The position numbers and the translations under genes are program-made. The notes under the pieces are model-generated. The model made no database searches, was not told the DNA's origin, and saw nothing but the letters and a program-made list of their open reading frames with translations. Shown piece by piece: positions 36,812-50,974 of a stretch of DNA of 64,000 nt. This stretch comes from Garicola koreensis (GTDB lineage Bacteria; Actinomycetota; Actinomycetes; Actinomycetales; Micrococcaceae). Each line of letters starts with the position of its first letter. The stretch's first letter is position 1. The stretch covers positions 1,054,001-1,118,000 of the forward strand of contig NZ_JACIBT010000001.1 of assembly GCF_014195445.1 (NCBI RefSeq). The letters are read 5' to 3'.

Positions 36812-37692
36812 TCGAACAGTTCACCTCTTCCTTCAGCACCGAAGACTATTGGGAGCTCTTCTGGCTGGTGCGCAACTCCGTCATCACCGCGGCCGTGCTG
36901 GGGCTGATGGGCGGGGTCATCGGCATCTTCATCATGCTGCGCCGCTCCAGCCTGGTGGTCCACGGCATCGCCGAGATCTCCTTCGCAGGCGCCGCGCTGG
37001 CGCTGCTGGCCGGGGTCGACGTCGTCGCCGGTTCGGCCGTGGGTGCGGTGGCCGCTGCTGTGCTGATCGGGATTCTGAGTCTGCGCGACCGCGACACCTC
37101 AGCAGTGACCGCGGTGCTGATGCCCTTCGGCCTGGGCCTGGGGATTCTGTTCCTGCACCTGTATCAGGGCCGCAGCGCGAACCGGTTCGGTCTGCTGACC
37201 GGCCAGGTCGTCGGCGTCGACGACCTGCAGACCCGCACCCTGGTCACCTCGGCGGTGCTGATCAGCATCGTGCTGGTGCTGATCTGGCGTCCGCTGATGT
37301 TCGTCTCGGTGGACCCGCAGCTGGCAGCGGCGCGCGGGGTCAGCGTCGGGGTGCTGTCCATGGGGTTCATGGTGCTGCTGGGCCTGGCGGTGGCGATGAG
37401 CGTCCAGGTGGTCGGTGCCCTGCTGGTGCTCTCGCTGCTGGTGGTGCCCTCGGCGGCCGCGCTGCGGGTCAGCAGTCGGCCGCTGACTGTGGTGCTGCTC
37501 TCCAGCGGCATCGCCGTGGTCTCCGCAGTGGGCGGGATCATGATCGCCATCACCGGCACCGTGCCGATCAGCCCCTACATCACCACGCTGAGTTTCCTGT
37601 TCTACGTGGGGTGTCTGCTCATCGGTCGCCGCAGACGCGCGACCTCTGTGGCCCGGCAGACTGAGCGGAGTCTGTCTAAGCCGAGTCAGTGA
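36808..37692 (+). CDS. znuB: Zinc ABC transporter permease (ZnuB-like)
   Basis: A 294-residue ABC-3 permease with about eight hydrophobic segments. The conserved GIAEISFAGAALA and MSVQVVGALLVLSLLVVPSA segments match the family. GTG 36808 overlaps the znuC stop (GTGA). The last 17 nt overlap the convergent CNNM gene. Confidence 0.92.
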   Translation: MIEQFTSSFSTEDYWELFWLVRNSVITAAVLGLMGGVIGIFIMLRRSSLVVHGIAEISFAGAALALLAGVDVVAGSAVGAVAAAVLIGILSLRDRDTSAVTAVLMPFGLGLGILFLHLYQGRSANRFGLLTGQVVGVDDLQTRTLVTSAVLISIVLVLIWRPLMFVSVDPQLAAARGVSVGVLSMGFMVLLGLAVAMSVQVVGALLVLSLLVVPSAAALRVSSRPLTVVLLSSGIAVVSAVGGIMIAITGTVPISPYITTLSFLFYVGCLLIGRRRRATSVARQTERSLSKPSQ

Positions 37693-38752
37693 CCCGGTGA
37701 CGACGCCGGGAATCCCGGGCCTGGGTGGCGTCATTGACCTCACCCACCAGGATCTCCAGCACGTCCTCCAGGAACAGGATGCCGCGGGTCTGGCCGTCGT
37801 CGTCGATGACGCGCGCCAGATGGGAGCCGGAGGCCTGCATGGCCGCCAGGCAGGTGTCGAGGTCGTCGCTGGGGCTCATATTGCCCAGCGAACGCACTGC
37901 GGTGACCGGCACCGGGTGCCCGGCATCGGCTTCAGTGAGGGCCATGATGTCTTTCAGATGCAGGTACCCGGAGTAGGCGTCGGCCTCGTCGGTGACCACG
38001 AATCGGGAGAAGCCGGTTCTGCCGACGGCCTTCTCCACCTGGGTGGGGGTGACGTCTGAGGGCACGGTGATCAGCTCCTCGATGGGCACCATGACTTCCT
38101 GCGCGGTCCGGTCGGTGAAGTCCAGTGCCCCGGCGATGATGCCCGCCTGGTCGGTGACCGTGCCGCCTCGTTTGGATTCGGCGACGATCGTCTCCATCTC
38201 CTGCAGCGTGAAGGTGGAGATGACCTCATCGCGCGGGGTCACCCGGAAGGCGCGCAGCACCAGGTTCGCCGTGAAGTTCAGCAGCCAGATCAGCGGCATG
38301 AGCACCTTGTAGAGGAACACCAGCGGCGGGGCCAGCAGCAGCACGGCCCGGTCGGCCACGGAGACGGCGAAGTTCTTCGGCACCATCTCCCCGAACGTGA
38401 CGTGGAGGAAGCTGACGATGACCAGCGCGATGACCAGCGAGACGGTGGTGGTCACTGCAGTCGGCAGCCCGGCGGCGTCGAAGGGCACGGCCAGCAGGTG
38501 GTGAATGGCCGGTTCGGCGACGATGAGCAGCAGCAGCGAGCACACGGTGATCCCCAGTTGGGCCACCGCGAGCATCTGACTGACGTGCTCCATGGCGTAG
38601 AGCGCCGTCTTGGCCCGTTTGGATCCGGCTTCGGCCTTCGGCTCGATCTGGCTGCGGCGCGCCGAGAGCACCGCGAACTCTCCGGCGACGAAGAACGCGT
38701 TTCCGGCCAGCAGCACCACCAGCCAGATGAGTCCCAGCAGATCTGTGGTCAT
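37676..38752 (-). CDS. CNNM/CBS-domain membrane protein (hemolysin C family)
   Basis: A 358-residue protein: CNNM transmembrane domain (about 1-180, motif FGEMVPKNFAVS), then two CBS domains (VMVPIEELITVPSD... and ILFLEDVLEILVGEV). It lacks the C-terminal CorC/HlyC domain of its upstream neighbour. Such proteins transport or regulate transport of Mg2+/Co2+; the hemolysin label is historical. It overlaps the upstream paralogue by 4 nt, suggesting joint function. Confidence 0.87.
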   Translation of the reverse strand: MTTDLLGLIWLVVLLAGNAFFVAGEFAVLSARRSQIEPKAEAGSKRAKTALYAMEHVSQMLAVAQLGITVCSLLLLIVAEPAIHHLLAVPFDAAGLPTAVTTTVSLVIALVIVSFLHVTFGEMVPKNFAVSVADRAVLLLAPPLVFLYKVLMPLIWLLNFTANLVLRAFRVTPRDEVISTFTLQEMETIVAESKRGGTVTDQAGIIAGALDFTDRTAQEVMVPIEELITVPSDVTPTQVEKAVGRTGFSRFVVTDEADAYSGYLHLKDIMALTEADAGHPVPVTAVRSLGNMSPSDDLDTCLAAMQASGSHLARVIDDDGQTRGILFLEDVLEILVGEVNDATQARDSRRRHRVTDSA

Positions 38753-40161
38753 GATCCCTCCACCATCCTCTGGCGCTCATCGGCGGCACGGATGTGCCCG
38801 GCGCGCTCCTGGGCCATGCGGCGGGCCCGCTCGGCCTGGTCCTGCAGGGCCTGCCGGCGCACCTCGGGGTCGGGAATGAAGCGGATGCGGTCGATGCGGC
38901 GGCCGTCGATGGCCAGCACCGTCAGCCGGCCGGATGCGATGGGGACCTCATCGCCGACTGCGGCGATGCGGCCCAGGTGGTAGAGCATGAATCCTGCTGT
39001 GGTCTCGTAGGCGGGGTCCTCGGAGAGGTTCAGCTCCAGGATCTGGGAGTTGATCTCATCGGGGCGCAGCAGTCCGGGGAAGATCCAGTCGCCGGACGCG
39101 CTCTGCAGCACTCCTGGGGTGAGGGCGTCGTGTTCGTCGTCGACCTCTCCGACGACCTCCTCGACCAGGTCCTCCAGCGTGACGGCTCCGGAGGTGCCGC
39201 CGTACTCGTCCTCAACGATCGCCATCTGCAGCGGGGCCTGGCGCAGCACCGGAAGCAGCGCGTCCAGGTGGATGGTCTCGGGCACCCGGGTCACATCGCT
39301 CATCAGTGTCGCCGCCACCAGCGGGCCGCGCTTGCTGCGCGGAACGGCGACGGCCTTCTTCACGTGGACCACGCCCCGGACGTCGTCGACCCCGGACTCC
39401 CCCAGCACCGGGAAGCGGGAGTACCCGGTGCGGCGGGCGGTGTCGATGACCTCCTCCAGCGAGGACTCTGCCTCCACGCTGCTCATCCGCGGCCGCGGGG
39501 TCATCACATCAGCGGCGGTCTGCTCCGAGAAGTGCAGGGTACGGTCCAGGAAGGTCGCCGTCTGCTGGTCCAGGGTCCCCAGGCTGGCAGAGCGGCGCAC
39601 CATCGCGGAGAGCTCCTCCGGGGTCCGCGCCCCGGAGAGCTCCTCCTTGACCTGAAGGCCCACCCGGTTCAGGACTTTGTTGGAGAAGCCGTTGAGCACT
39701 ACGATCAGCGGTTTGAACACGGCGGTGAAGACCATCTGGGGCCGGGCCAGGGCGCGGCCGATCCGGAATGCTTCGGCCACGGCGAGGTTCTTGGGCACCA
39801 GCTCACCCAGCAGCATTGTTGCCATGGTGGCGGCCAGCATGGCGATGAGCAGCGAGACCCCGCCGGCGGCGGCTTCGGGAACTCCCAGGCCGGTCAGGGG
39901 CGGCGCGATCAGCCGGCTGAGGGCCGGTTCGGTGACGTAGCCGATGAGCAGGGTGTTGATCGTGATGCCCAGCTGACAGCTGCTCAGCTGGGTGGAGAGC
40001 GATTTGAGGCAGCGCATCAGCGTTTCGGCGCGCTTATCACCCTTGTCGATGGCGTGCTGAACAGTGGGCTGGTCGAGAGCCACCAGGGCGAACTCGACGG
40101 CGACGAAGAAGCCGTTGCCCAGGATGAGCACGAGGCCGAGCGTGAGGAGGATCCACTCCAC
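38749..40161 (-). CDS. CNNM/CBS/CorC-domain membrane protein (hemolysin C family)
   Basis: A 470-residue paralogue of the next gene: CNNM domain (LLGELVPKNLAVAEA), CBS pair (DVMTPRPRMSSVEAE; GTSGAVTLEDLVEEVVGEV) and a C-terminal transporter-associated CorC_HlyC domain (about 350-435). It ends in a charged tail. Likely a divalent-cation exporter or regulator. GTG 40161 is preceded by GGAGGTGG about 10 nt away; a -10 candidate TAGAAT lies at 40254-40249. Confidence 0.87.
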   Translation of the reverse strand: MEWILLTLGLVLILGNGFFVAVEFALVALDQPTVQHAIDKGDKRAETLMRCLKSLSTQLSSCQLGITINTLLIGYVTEPALSRLIAPPLTGLGVPEAAAGGVSLLIAMLAATMATMLLGELVPKNLAVAEAFRIGRALARPQMVFTAVFKPLIVVLNGFSNKVLNRVGLQVKEELSGARTPEELSAMVRRSASLGTLDQQTATFLDRTLHFSEQTAADVMTPRPRMSSVEAESSLEEVIDTARRTGYSRFPVLGESGVDDVRGVVHVKKAVAVPRSKRGPLVAATLMSDVTRVPETIHLDALLPVLRQAPLQMAIVEDEYGGTSGAVTLEDLVEEVVGEVDDEHDALTPGVLQSASGDWIFPGLLRPDEINSQILELNLSEDPAYETTAGFMLYHLGRIAAVGDEVPIASGRLTVLAIDGRRIDRIRFIPDPEVRRQALQDQAERARRMAQERAGHIRAADERQRMVEGS

Positions 40162-40263
40162 TTAGCGGAGCCACCTCCGCATCCACGGCTGCGGGGTCAG
40201 TGAGAGATTCCGGCACCAGCCGGGTTGTCGATACTCCATAACAGGGGAATTCTACCGGACCTT

Positions 40264-45814
<5,551 letters not shown>

Positions 45815-45818
<4 letters not shown>

Positions 45819-46441
45819 GCGGTATGGAGGATCCTGCACCGACGCGCCGGCTGCGTCTGGTCGTCGTCGGCGATGAGCTGCTCACCGGCGTCGGCGACCC
45901 CCGAGCCCTGGGCTGGGTGGGCCGCGTGCTCTCCAAGACGCCGCTGGAGGACGTGGAGCTGCAGCACTATGTGCTTGCGGTTCCCGACGAAGGCACTGAG
46001 GCTCTGTCGCAGCGCTGGGAGGCTGAGGCGGCTCCCCGGTTCGGCCCCACCACGGAGAACCTGCTGCTCATCGCGCTCAATGACCATGACTTGGTCAACG
46101 CGACCTCAGCGCGGGCGCGGCTGAACCTGGCCAATATCCTCGACCGCGCCGCCCAGCAGGGCATCCGGTGCCTGGTGCTGGGCCCGCTGCCGGGGCTGGA
46201 CGCTGAGCGCAACCGGCAGGCCGCACAGCTCAACCGCGCCTATCAGGATGTCGCCACCCGGCGGTCCCACCCCTACGTCGACGCATTCACCCCGCTGGTG
46301 GACCACCAGCAGTGGCGGGAGGACCTCACCGCCAACGAGGGCCGTCCGGCCCAGGCCGGCTATGGGCTCATCGCCTGGCTGATGCTGCACCGCGGCTGGT
46401 ACCAGTGGTTGGACCTGCCCGAGCCGGCCGCATCGTCCTAA
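45815..46441 (+). CDS. GDSL/SGNH-like protein lacking catalytic residues
   Basis: An approximately 208-residue SGNH-fold protein. Block I reads [19 protein letters not shown], so the nucleophile Ser of GDSL is Glu. Block V reads [13 protein letters not shown], where the Asp-x-x-His pair of DGxHP is missing. The rest ([15 protein letters not shown]) follows the fold. It is therefore probably not a normal esterase. The start is GTG 45815 (GTGA overlap with kgd) or ATG 45824. Translational coupling to kgd suggests a linked role. Confidence 0.75.
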
Positions 46442-46456
46442 CGGGGGCAGCTGCAG

Positions 46457-46462
46457 TAGAAT
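46457..46462 (+). promoter_or_regulatory. Candidate -10 for bL37
   Basis: TAGAAT about 37 nt before the bL37 start codon would give a roughly 30-nt leader that contains the strong Shine-Dalgarno. No convincing -35 was seen. Confidence 0.45.
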
Positions 46463-46498
46463 AGCCCACGTTCCGTTCCCTACAGAAGGAGGTCGGCT

Positions 46499-46576
46499 AT
46501 GAGTAAGCGCGGACGTAAGCGCAAGGACCGCCGCAAGAAGAAGGCCAATCACGGCAAGCGGCCGCTGTCCGGCTGA
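46499..46576 (+). CDS. Ribosomal protein bL37
   Basis: A 25-residue, extremely basic peptide starting MSKRGRKRKDRRKKK and containing ANHGKRP. This matches bL37, the tiny large-subunit protein first seen in mycobacterial ribosome structures and widespread in Actinobacteria. It has an ideal Shine-Dalgarno, AAGGAGGT at 46486-46493, 5 nt before ATG, and a strong terminator 34 nt after the stop. It is easily missed because of its size. Confidence 0.9.
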   Translation: MSKRGRKRKDRRKKKANHGKRPLSG

Positions 46577-46609
46577 GCGTCGACCATTTCACCGGCGTGA
46601 TGCCATAGC

Positions 46610-46647
46610 AAAACCCCCGCTGCGAAGTCTCTTCCAGCGGGGGTTTT
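46610..46647. terminator. Bidirectional intrinsic terminator between bL37 and rsrA
   Basis: AAAACCCCCGCTG pairs perfectly with CAGCGGGGGTTTT across a 12-nt loop. The A-run and U-run make it functional on both strands, ending bL37 (plus) and the sigR-rsrA operon (minus). Confidence 0.92.
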
Positions 46648-46678
46648 CTGGCGAAAAGGTGGCACGGTTGAGTGCGGG

Positions 46679-46954
46679 TCAGTGACCTGCTTCAGTTCTG
46701 ATCTGGCTGATCTGCTCCATGATGGTGATCTTCAGCGTATCCGGGGCCTGCTCCGTGCAGGAGCGCCTGACCGCGCTGCGGATCACACACTCCAGGTCGT
46801 AGTCGGAGGCGCACTCCGGGCAGTCGTTGAGGTGGGCCTGGACGTCGTCGATGTCCCCGCGGGAGAGTACGCCGTCGAGATACTCATAGATCCGCTCCAG
46901 CCGCTGGGCGGACTCAGCCGGGGTGTCGCAGTCCTTGCAGTTCTCTGTACTCAT
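46679..46954 (-). CDS. rsrA: Mycothiol-system anti-sigma factor RsrA
   Basis: A 91-residue ZAS-family anti-sigma factor. The zinc/redox motif is HLNDCPEC (H-x3-C-x2-C) in the middle, with two further Cys pairs near the termini (CKDCD and CTEQ). Reduced RsrA binds SigR; disulfide stress releases it. The start overlaps the sigR stop by 4 nt (ATGA), which couples their synthesis. Confidence 0.93.
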   Translation of the reverse strand: MSTENCKDCDTPAESAQRLERIYEYLDGVLSRGDIDDVQAHLNDCPECASDYDLECVIRSAVRRSCTEQAPDTLKITIMEQISQIRTEAGH

Positions 46955-47586
46955 GAAGTGGACTCCCGTCTTCTGAAGCCGCGTTCGCGGGCGTAGTCGG
47001 CCAGCAGGCCGCGCAGCAGCTTCCGGCCGCGGTGCAGCCGAGACATGACCGTGCCGATGGGGATGTTGAGGATCTCAGCGATCTCCTTATAGGCGAATCC
47101 CTCCACGTCGGAGAAGTACACCGCCAGGCGGAACTCCTCGGGGATCTGCTGCAGGGCATCCTTGACATCGGAATCGGGCAGGTGGTCCAACGCTTCGGTC
47201 TCCGCCGAGCGCAGCCCGGAGCTGGTGTGCTGAGCGGATTGGGCCATCTGCCAGTCCTCCACCTGTTCGGTGTTGGTCTGCTTCGGCTGGCGCTGCTTCT
47301 TGCGATAGATGTTGATGTAGGTGTTGGTCAGGATCCGGTACAGCCAGGCCTTCAGGTTGGTGCCGGGCTTGTACTGGTGGAAGGCGGAGTACGCCTTGGT
47401 GTAGGCCTCTTGGACAAGGTCCTCAGCGTCCTGTGGATTGCGTGTCATGCGCATGGCAGCTGAATACAGCTGATCCACATACTGCAGGGCCTCACGCTCG
47501 AACCGGAACCGCCGGGCGGCCTCGGTCTCCGAGGCGACGTCGACTGCCTCCGGGGCAGCATCTGAAACTGTTGGGCGCTCACTCAT
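46951..47586 (-). CDS. sigR: ECF sigma factor SigR/SigH (thiol-oxidative stress)
   Basis: A 211-residue ECF sigma in the short form from ATG 47586 (MSERPTV). Sigma region 2 ([37 protein letters not shown], of which the core is [10 protein letters not shown]) and region 4 ([21 protein letters not shown]) are intact. It directs oxidative-thiol genes and is held by RsrA. A longer form from ATG 47649 adds 21 residues in frame. Two promoters upstream match the two starts. RsrA follows with a 4-nt overlap. Confidence 0.94.
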   Translation of the reverse strand: MSERPTVSDAAPEAVDVASETEAARRFRFEREALQYVDQLYSAAMRMTRNPQDAEDLVQEAYTKAYSAFHQYKPGTNLKAWLYRILTNTYINIYRKKQRQPKQTNTEQVEDWQMAQSAQHTSSGLRSAETEALDHLPDSDVKDALQQIPEEFRLAVYFSDVEGFAYKEIAEILNIPIGTVMSRLHRGRKLLRGLLADYARERGFRRRESTS

Positions 47587-47649
47587 TGCCCACGAGTCTA
47601 CGCGCACCCGCTGCTGCGGTGCCGCTGGTGCTAAAGCTGCCACTGTCAT
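47587..47649 (-). CDS. sigR: 21-codon N-terminal extension encoding the long SigR isoform
   Basis: From ATG 47649 the frame runs uninterrupted into sig[16 protein letters not shown] and onward to MSERP. The SigR-type promoter predicts transcription from exactly this ATG. In Streptomyces a longer, unstable isoform (sigmaR') is made from the sigmaR-dependent promoter, and this arrangement looks equivalent although the extension here is shorter. Confidence 0.6.
47595..47600 (-). promoter_or_regulatory. Housekeeping -10 for short sigR
   Basis: TAGACT lies 8 nt before ATG 47586, so a sigmaA transcript would begin at or one base before that codon. It lies inside the extension reading frame. Confidence 0.55.
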
Positions 47650-47656
47650 ACTGAGA

Positions 47657-47684
47657 ATAACGACGCCGACGCCGTTCACATTCC
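47657..47684 (-). promoter_or_regulatory. SigR-dependent autoregulatory promoter of sigR
   Basis: On the minus strand GGAAT (47684-47680), exactly 18 bp, then GTTAT (47661-47657). This is the SigR/SigH consensus GGAAT-N18-GTT. ATG 47649 follows 7 nt later, so the stress transcript should begin at that codon. Confidence 0.9.
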
Positions 47685-47774
47685 TCGCAGCTGATTCGCT
47701 TGATAGATTAGTTCAGGACACAGCCGAATTCCCGGCGTGGGCCCCACCGGTCCGCCCGTTCGAGGAGGAGAAGC

Positions 47775-48407
47775 ATGACTCTGATCCGCAAAGTCGCCCG
47801 ACCACTGCTAGGTGCCAGCTTCATCGCCGGCGGCGTGGAGCGCCTTCGCCGGCCCGATGAGGCCAGCGCAGAGCTGCAGACCACTCTTGACGAGCTGGCC
47901 TCCCTCGTCCCGCAGGCCGAGCAGGTGGCATCGAACCCGAAGCGCACCGCCCAGGTGCTCGGCGGCGTGCAGGTCGGCGCCGGCGCGATGCTGGCCATCG
48001 GCAAGTGTCCGCGCCTGGCGGCACTGGCCCTCTGCGGAGTGCACAAGCTCAACTCCTACGCCGAGTTCCGCACCGCCAGTGTGGAGACCAAGGAGGACGT
48101 CGCCGCACAGCGCACCACGCTGCTGAAGAACGTCTCCATCCTCGGTGGTCTCGGCCTGGCCATCGCCGACCTGGCCGGCAAGCCGTCCTTGGGCTGGCGC
48201 GCCGAGAACCTCTCCAAGCGCGCCCAGAAGAAGGGCGCGAAGTTCGGTGAGAAGACGTCCAAGTGGGCCGAGGACCTCGGAGACGACGCCGTCGACACGC
48301 TGAAAGCCTTCGAGAAGGACGCCAAGAAATCCTTCCGCAGGGCCGAGAGCGAAGCCAAGCGGGCCGTGGCCCAGGTCGCCAAGGATGCGCAGAAGGTCAC
48401 GCCCTGA
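47775..48407 (+). CDS. DoxX-like membrane protein with charged tail
   Basis: A 210-residue protein. The first about 140 residues resemble DoxX-family proteins with hydrophobic helices near 7-24, 63-80 and 110-132 (VARPLLGASFIAGGVERL, VLGGVQVGAGAMLAIG). The last 70 residues are a Lys-rich helix (KRAQKKGAKFGEKTSKW...). Function is unknown; some DoxX proteins relate to redox stress, which would fit the divergent sigR neighbour. GAGGAGGAGAAGC precedes ATG 47775. It overlaps the aroA start. Confidence 0.78.
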   Translation: MTLIRKVARPLLGASFIAGGVERLRRPDEASAELQTTLDELASLVPQAEQVASNPKRTAQVLGGVQVGAGAMLAIGKCPRLAALALCGVHKLNSYAEFRTASVETKEDVAAQRTTLLKNVSILGGLGLAIADLAGKPSLGWRAENLSKRAQKKGAKFGEKTSKWAEDLGDDAVDTLKAFEKDAKKSFRRAESEAKRAVAQVAKDAQKVTP

Positions 48408-49771
48408 ACACGGCTGCGGCCCCACTGCCCCAGGACTCTGCTCTCGGATGGCTTGCGCCACGAGCCTCGCAGCCGGTGACCGGACGCATCCGGGTGCCGG
48501 CGTCGAAGTCACTGACCAACCGCTACCTGCTGCTGGCTGCCATGGCCTCCGGCCCCTCCGTGGTGGTCAACCCGTTGGACTCCCGCGACTCCCAGCTGAT
48601 GCTCAGCGCCCTCACTGCCCTGGGGGCGCAGGTGGAGCACATAGCCGACTGGCGGACCAGCGGCGAACCAGCAGTGCGCATCACCCCCATCAGCTCTGCT
48701 GAGGCCGGCCGGGAGCCGGCCGGGGTCGACTGCGGACTGGCCGGAACAGTGATGCGCTTTGTGCCGGCGCTGGCCGCGCTGAGCGGCCGTGAGGTGCGTT
48801 TCGACGGCGACCCCGAGGCCCGGGTGCGGCCCATGGGCGCAGTGCTTGAGGGCCTGCGCGCTCTGGACGTGGCAATTGCAGACGACGCCGAGCCGGGGTT
48901 TTTACCCTTCACCGTGGAGGGAACCGGGACGGTGGCCGGCGGGCAGATCACCATCGACGCCTCAGGCTCCAGCCAGTTCGTCTCCGGACTGCTGCTGGCC
49001 GCACCCGGCTTCCGTCAGGGACTCACCCTGAGTCACCGCGGCGCCCAGGTGCCCTCGCTGGAGCACGTGGAGATGACCCTGAACGTGCTGGAGCAGGTGG
49101 GAGTCAGCGTCAGCTCCCCGCAGCCCCACACCTGGAGGGTCGAACCCGGCCCGATCGCTGCCTTCACGGTGCGGGTGGAGCCTGACCTCTCCAACGCGGG
49201 GCCCTTCCTGTGCGCCGCTGCTGCCACCGGCGGTGAGGTGACCATGACGGGTTGGCCCGCCGAGTCCACCCAGATCGGTCGGCGCTGGCCGAAGCTGTTG
49301 GAAGACTTCGGCTGCACCGTCACCCTCACCGACGAGCCCCCGGCCAGCGACGGGTCCGCCCCCACAGCGACCCTCACCGTTGCCGGACCCGAACAGCTGG
49401 TCTCCCCCGGGGTGGTCGAGGCCACCGCAGAACTGACCCCCACCGTTGCGGCACTGGCGGCGCTCTGCCCCCAGGAGACGACGTTCACCGCCGTGGCGCA
49501 CCTGCGCGGGCATGAGACCGACCGGATCGCAGCCCTGGTGGCGGAGATCCGCCGGCTCGGCGGAGCCGCGCAGGAGACCGAGGACGGCTTCACCGTGCTG
49601 CGCCCCATCGCCCACGGCGGCGAGGTCCTCAGCTACGCCGACCACCGCATGGCCACCTTCGGTGCGGTGCTCGGCCTCACCGTCGATGGCGTGCGGGTCG
49701 AAGACATCAGCTGCACCGCCAAGACCATGCCCGACTTCCCCGACCGTTGGGAAACCTTGGTGAACCGATGA
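48404..49771 (+). CDS. aroA: EPSP synthase AroA, probable CTG start
   Basis: A 455-residue 3-phosphoshikimate 1-carboxyvinyltransferase. VPASKSLTNRYLLLAAM near the N-terminus, DCGLAGTVMRFVPALAAL, SGSSQFVSGLLLAAP, LSNAGPFLCAAAATGG and RGHETDRIAALVAEI are family motifs. No ATG, GTG or TTG exists in frame before the conserved N-terminus except GTG 48476, which would remove the expected WLAP segment. CTG 48404 has AGAAGG 7 nt before it and overlaps the preceding stop (CTGA). It catalyses the sixth shikimate step. Confidence 0.93.
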   Translation: MNTAAAPLPQDSALGWLAPRASQPVTGRIRVPASKSLTNRYLLLAAMASGPSVVVNPLDSRDSQLMLSALTALGAQVEHIADWRTSGEPAVRITPISSAEAGREPAGVDCGLAGTVMRFVPALAALSGREVRFDGDPEARVRPMGAVLEGLRALDVAIADDAEPGFLPFTVEGTGTVAGGQITIDASGSSQFVSGLLLAAPGFRQGLTLSHRGAQVPSLEHVEMTLNVLEQVGVSVSSPQPHTWRVEPGPIAAFTVRVEPDLSNAGPFLCAAAATGGEVTMTGWPAESTQIGRRWPKLLEDFGCTVTLTDEPPASDGSAPTATLTVAGPEQLVSPGVVEATAELTPTVAALAALCPQETTFTAVAHLRGHETDRIAALVAEIRRLGGAAQETEDGFTVLRPIAHGGEVLSYADHRMATFGAVLGLTVDGVRVEDISCTAKTMPDFPDRWETLVNR

Positions 49772-50889
49772 GCCGGTGGGACTCCTGGGACGAATCCGAC
49801 GTCCGAGTGCGTCCGAACAAGAAGGGCTCTCGGCCGCGCACCAAAGATTCCCCCACCTACGACGACGCCGAGTCCGGCCGCGTCGTCCAAGTCGACCGCG
49901 GCCGCTACACCTGCGCGGTGGCCAGTGCCGAGGGGGCCGAGGATCGTGTGGTCACCGCCATGCGGGCCAAGGCGCTGCGCAGAACGGCGGTGGTCTGCGG
50001 AGACCTGGTCCGGCTGGTGGGCGACACCTCCGGCGCCGAAGGAACCCTGGCCCGGCTGGTGCAGATCGATGAGCGCCGCACCCTGCTGCGCCGCTCAGCA
50101 GAGGACACCGACGACGCCGAACGGGTCGTCGTCGCCAATGCCGATCAGCTGCTGATCGTGGTGGCCGCCGCTGACCCGCAGCCGCGCATCGGGTTCATCG
50201 ACCGTGCTCTGGTGGCCGCCTACGAGGCCGGGATCACCCCGGTGCTGCTGATCACCAAGGCGGATCTCGCCGCGGACCCGGCCGACCCGGCGCACCTGGT
50301 CTCCCACTACAGCCACCTGGACCTGACCACAGTGATCTCCTCGCGCGCCGACACGCAGGACCCCGACCGCACCCGGCTCTCCCCCGATGCGGTGGCCCAG
50401 CTGCGCCGTCTGCTCTGCGGGCAGGTCACCGCCCTGATCGGCCACTCCGGGGTGGGAAAGTCCACCATGGTCAACGCGCTCACCGGAGCGGACCGGGCCA
50501 TCGGCGGGGTCAACATGATCACCGGCCGGGGCCGCCACACCTCCTCCTCAGCAGTGGCGCTGACCCTGGAACCCGGCCCCGAGGTGGAGCAGCCTCTGGC
50601 CCAGCGCTCCTGGGTCATCGACACCCCCGGGGTGCGCACCTTCGGCCTGGCGCATGTGGACCCGGATGATGTGCTGGCCGCCTTCGAGGACCTGGTGGAG
50701 GGCAGCGTCGACTGTGAGCCCGGCTGCGCCCACGAGTCCCCCGCCGGCGGCTGTGCGCTGGACGCCTACGTCGCAGCCGGTCACGCCGGTGTCAACGGCG
50801 GCGCCCGGCTGCAGTCGCTGCGCGGACTGCTCAGCTCGCTGACCGGCAGCCAGAGCCCGTCTCAGGAGAAGACCCTGGGCACTGCATGA
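49768..50889 (+). CDS. rsgA: Ribosome small-subunit GTPase RsgA
   Basis: A 373-residue circularly permuted GTPase. After an OB-like N-terminal domain the G motifs appear as LLITKADL (G4), then GHSGVGKSTMVNAL (G1) and DTPGVRTFGL (G3). The C-terminal zinc cluster is CEPGCAHESPAGGC. RsgA checks 30S maturation. ATG 49768 overlaps the aroA stop (ATGA). A start 21 nt earlier is possible but less likely. Confidence 0.95.
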   Translation: MSRWDSWDESDVRVRPNKKGSRPRTKDSPTYDDAESGRVVQVDRGRYTCAVASAEGAEDRVVTAMRAKALRRTAVVCGDLVRLVGDTSGAEGTLARLVQIDERRTLLRRSAEDTDDAERVVVANADQLLIVVAAADPQPRIGFIDRALVAAYEAGITPVLLITKADLAADPADPAHLVSHYSHLDLTTVISSRADTQDPDRTRLSPDAVAQLRRLLCGQVTALIGHSGVGKSTMVNALTGADRAIGGVNMITGRGRHTSSSAVALTLEPGPEVEQPLAQRSWVIDTPGVRTFGLAHVDPDDVLAAFEDLVEGSVDCEPGCAHESPAGGCALDAYVAAGHAGVNGGARLQSLRGLLSSLTGSQSPSQEKTLGTA

Positions 50890-50974
50890 GCCCTCGTCGC
50901 CGACTCAGCGACATTTTCGGCCGCTGAGCCGCCGGATGCACCAGTCTGCGGCGGCTGGTTGGTAGCTTTTAGCC

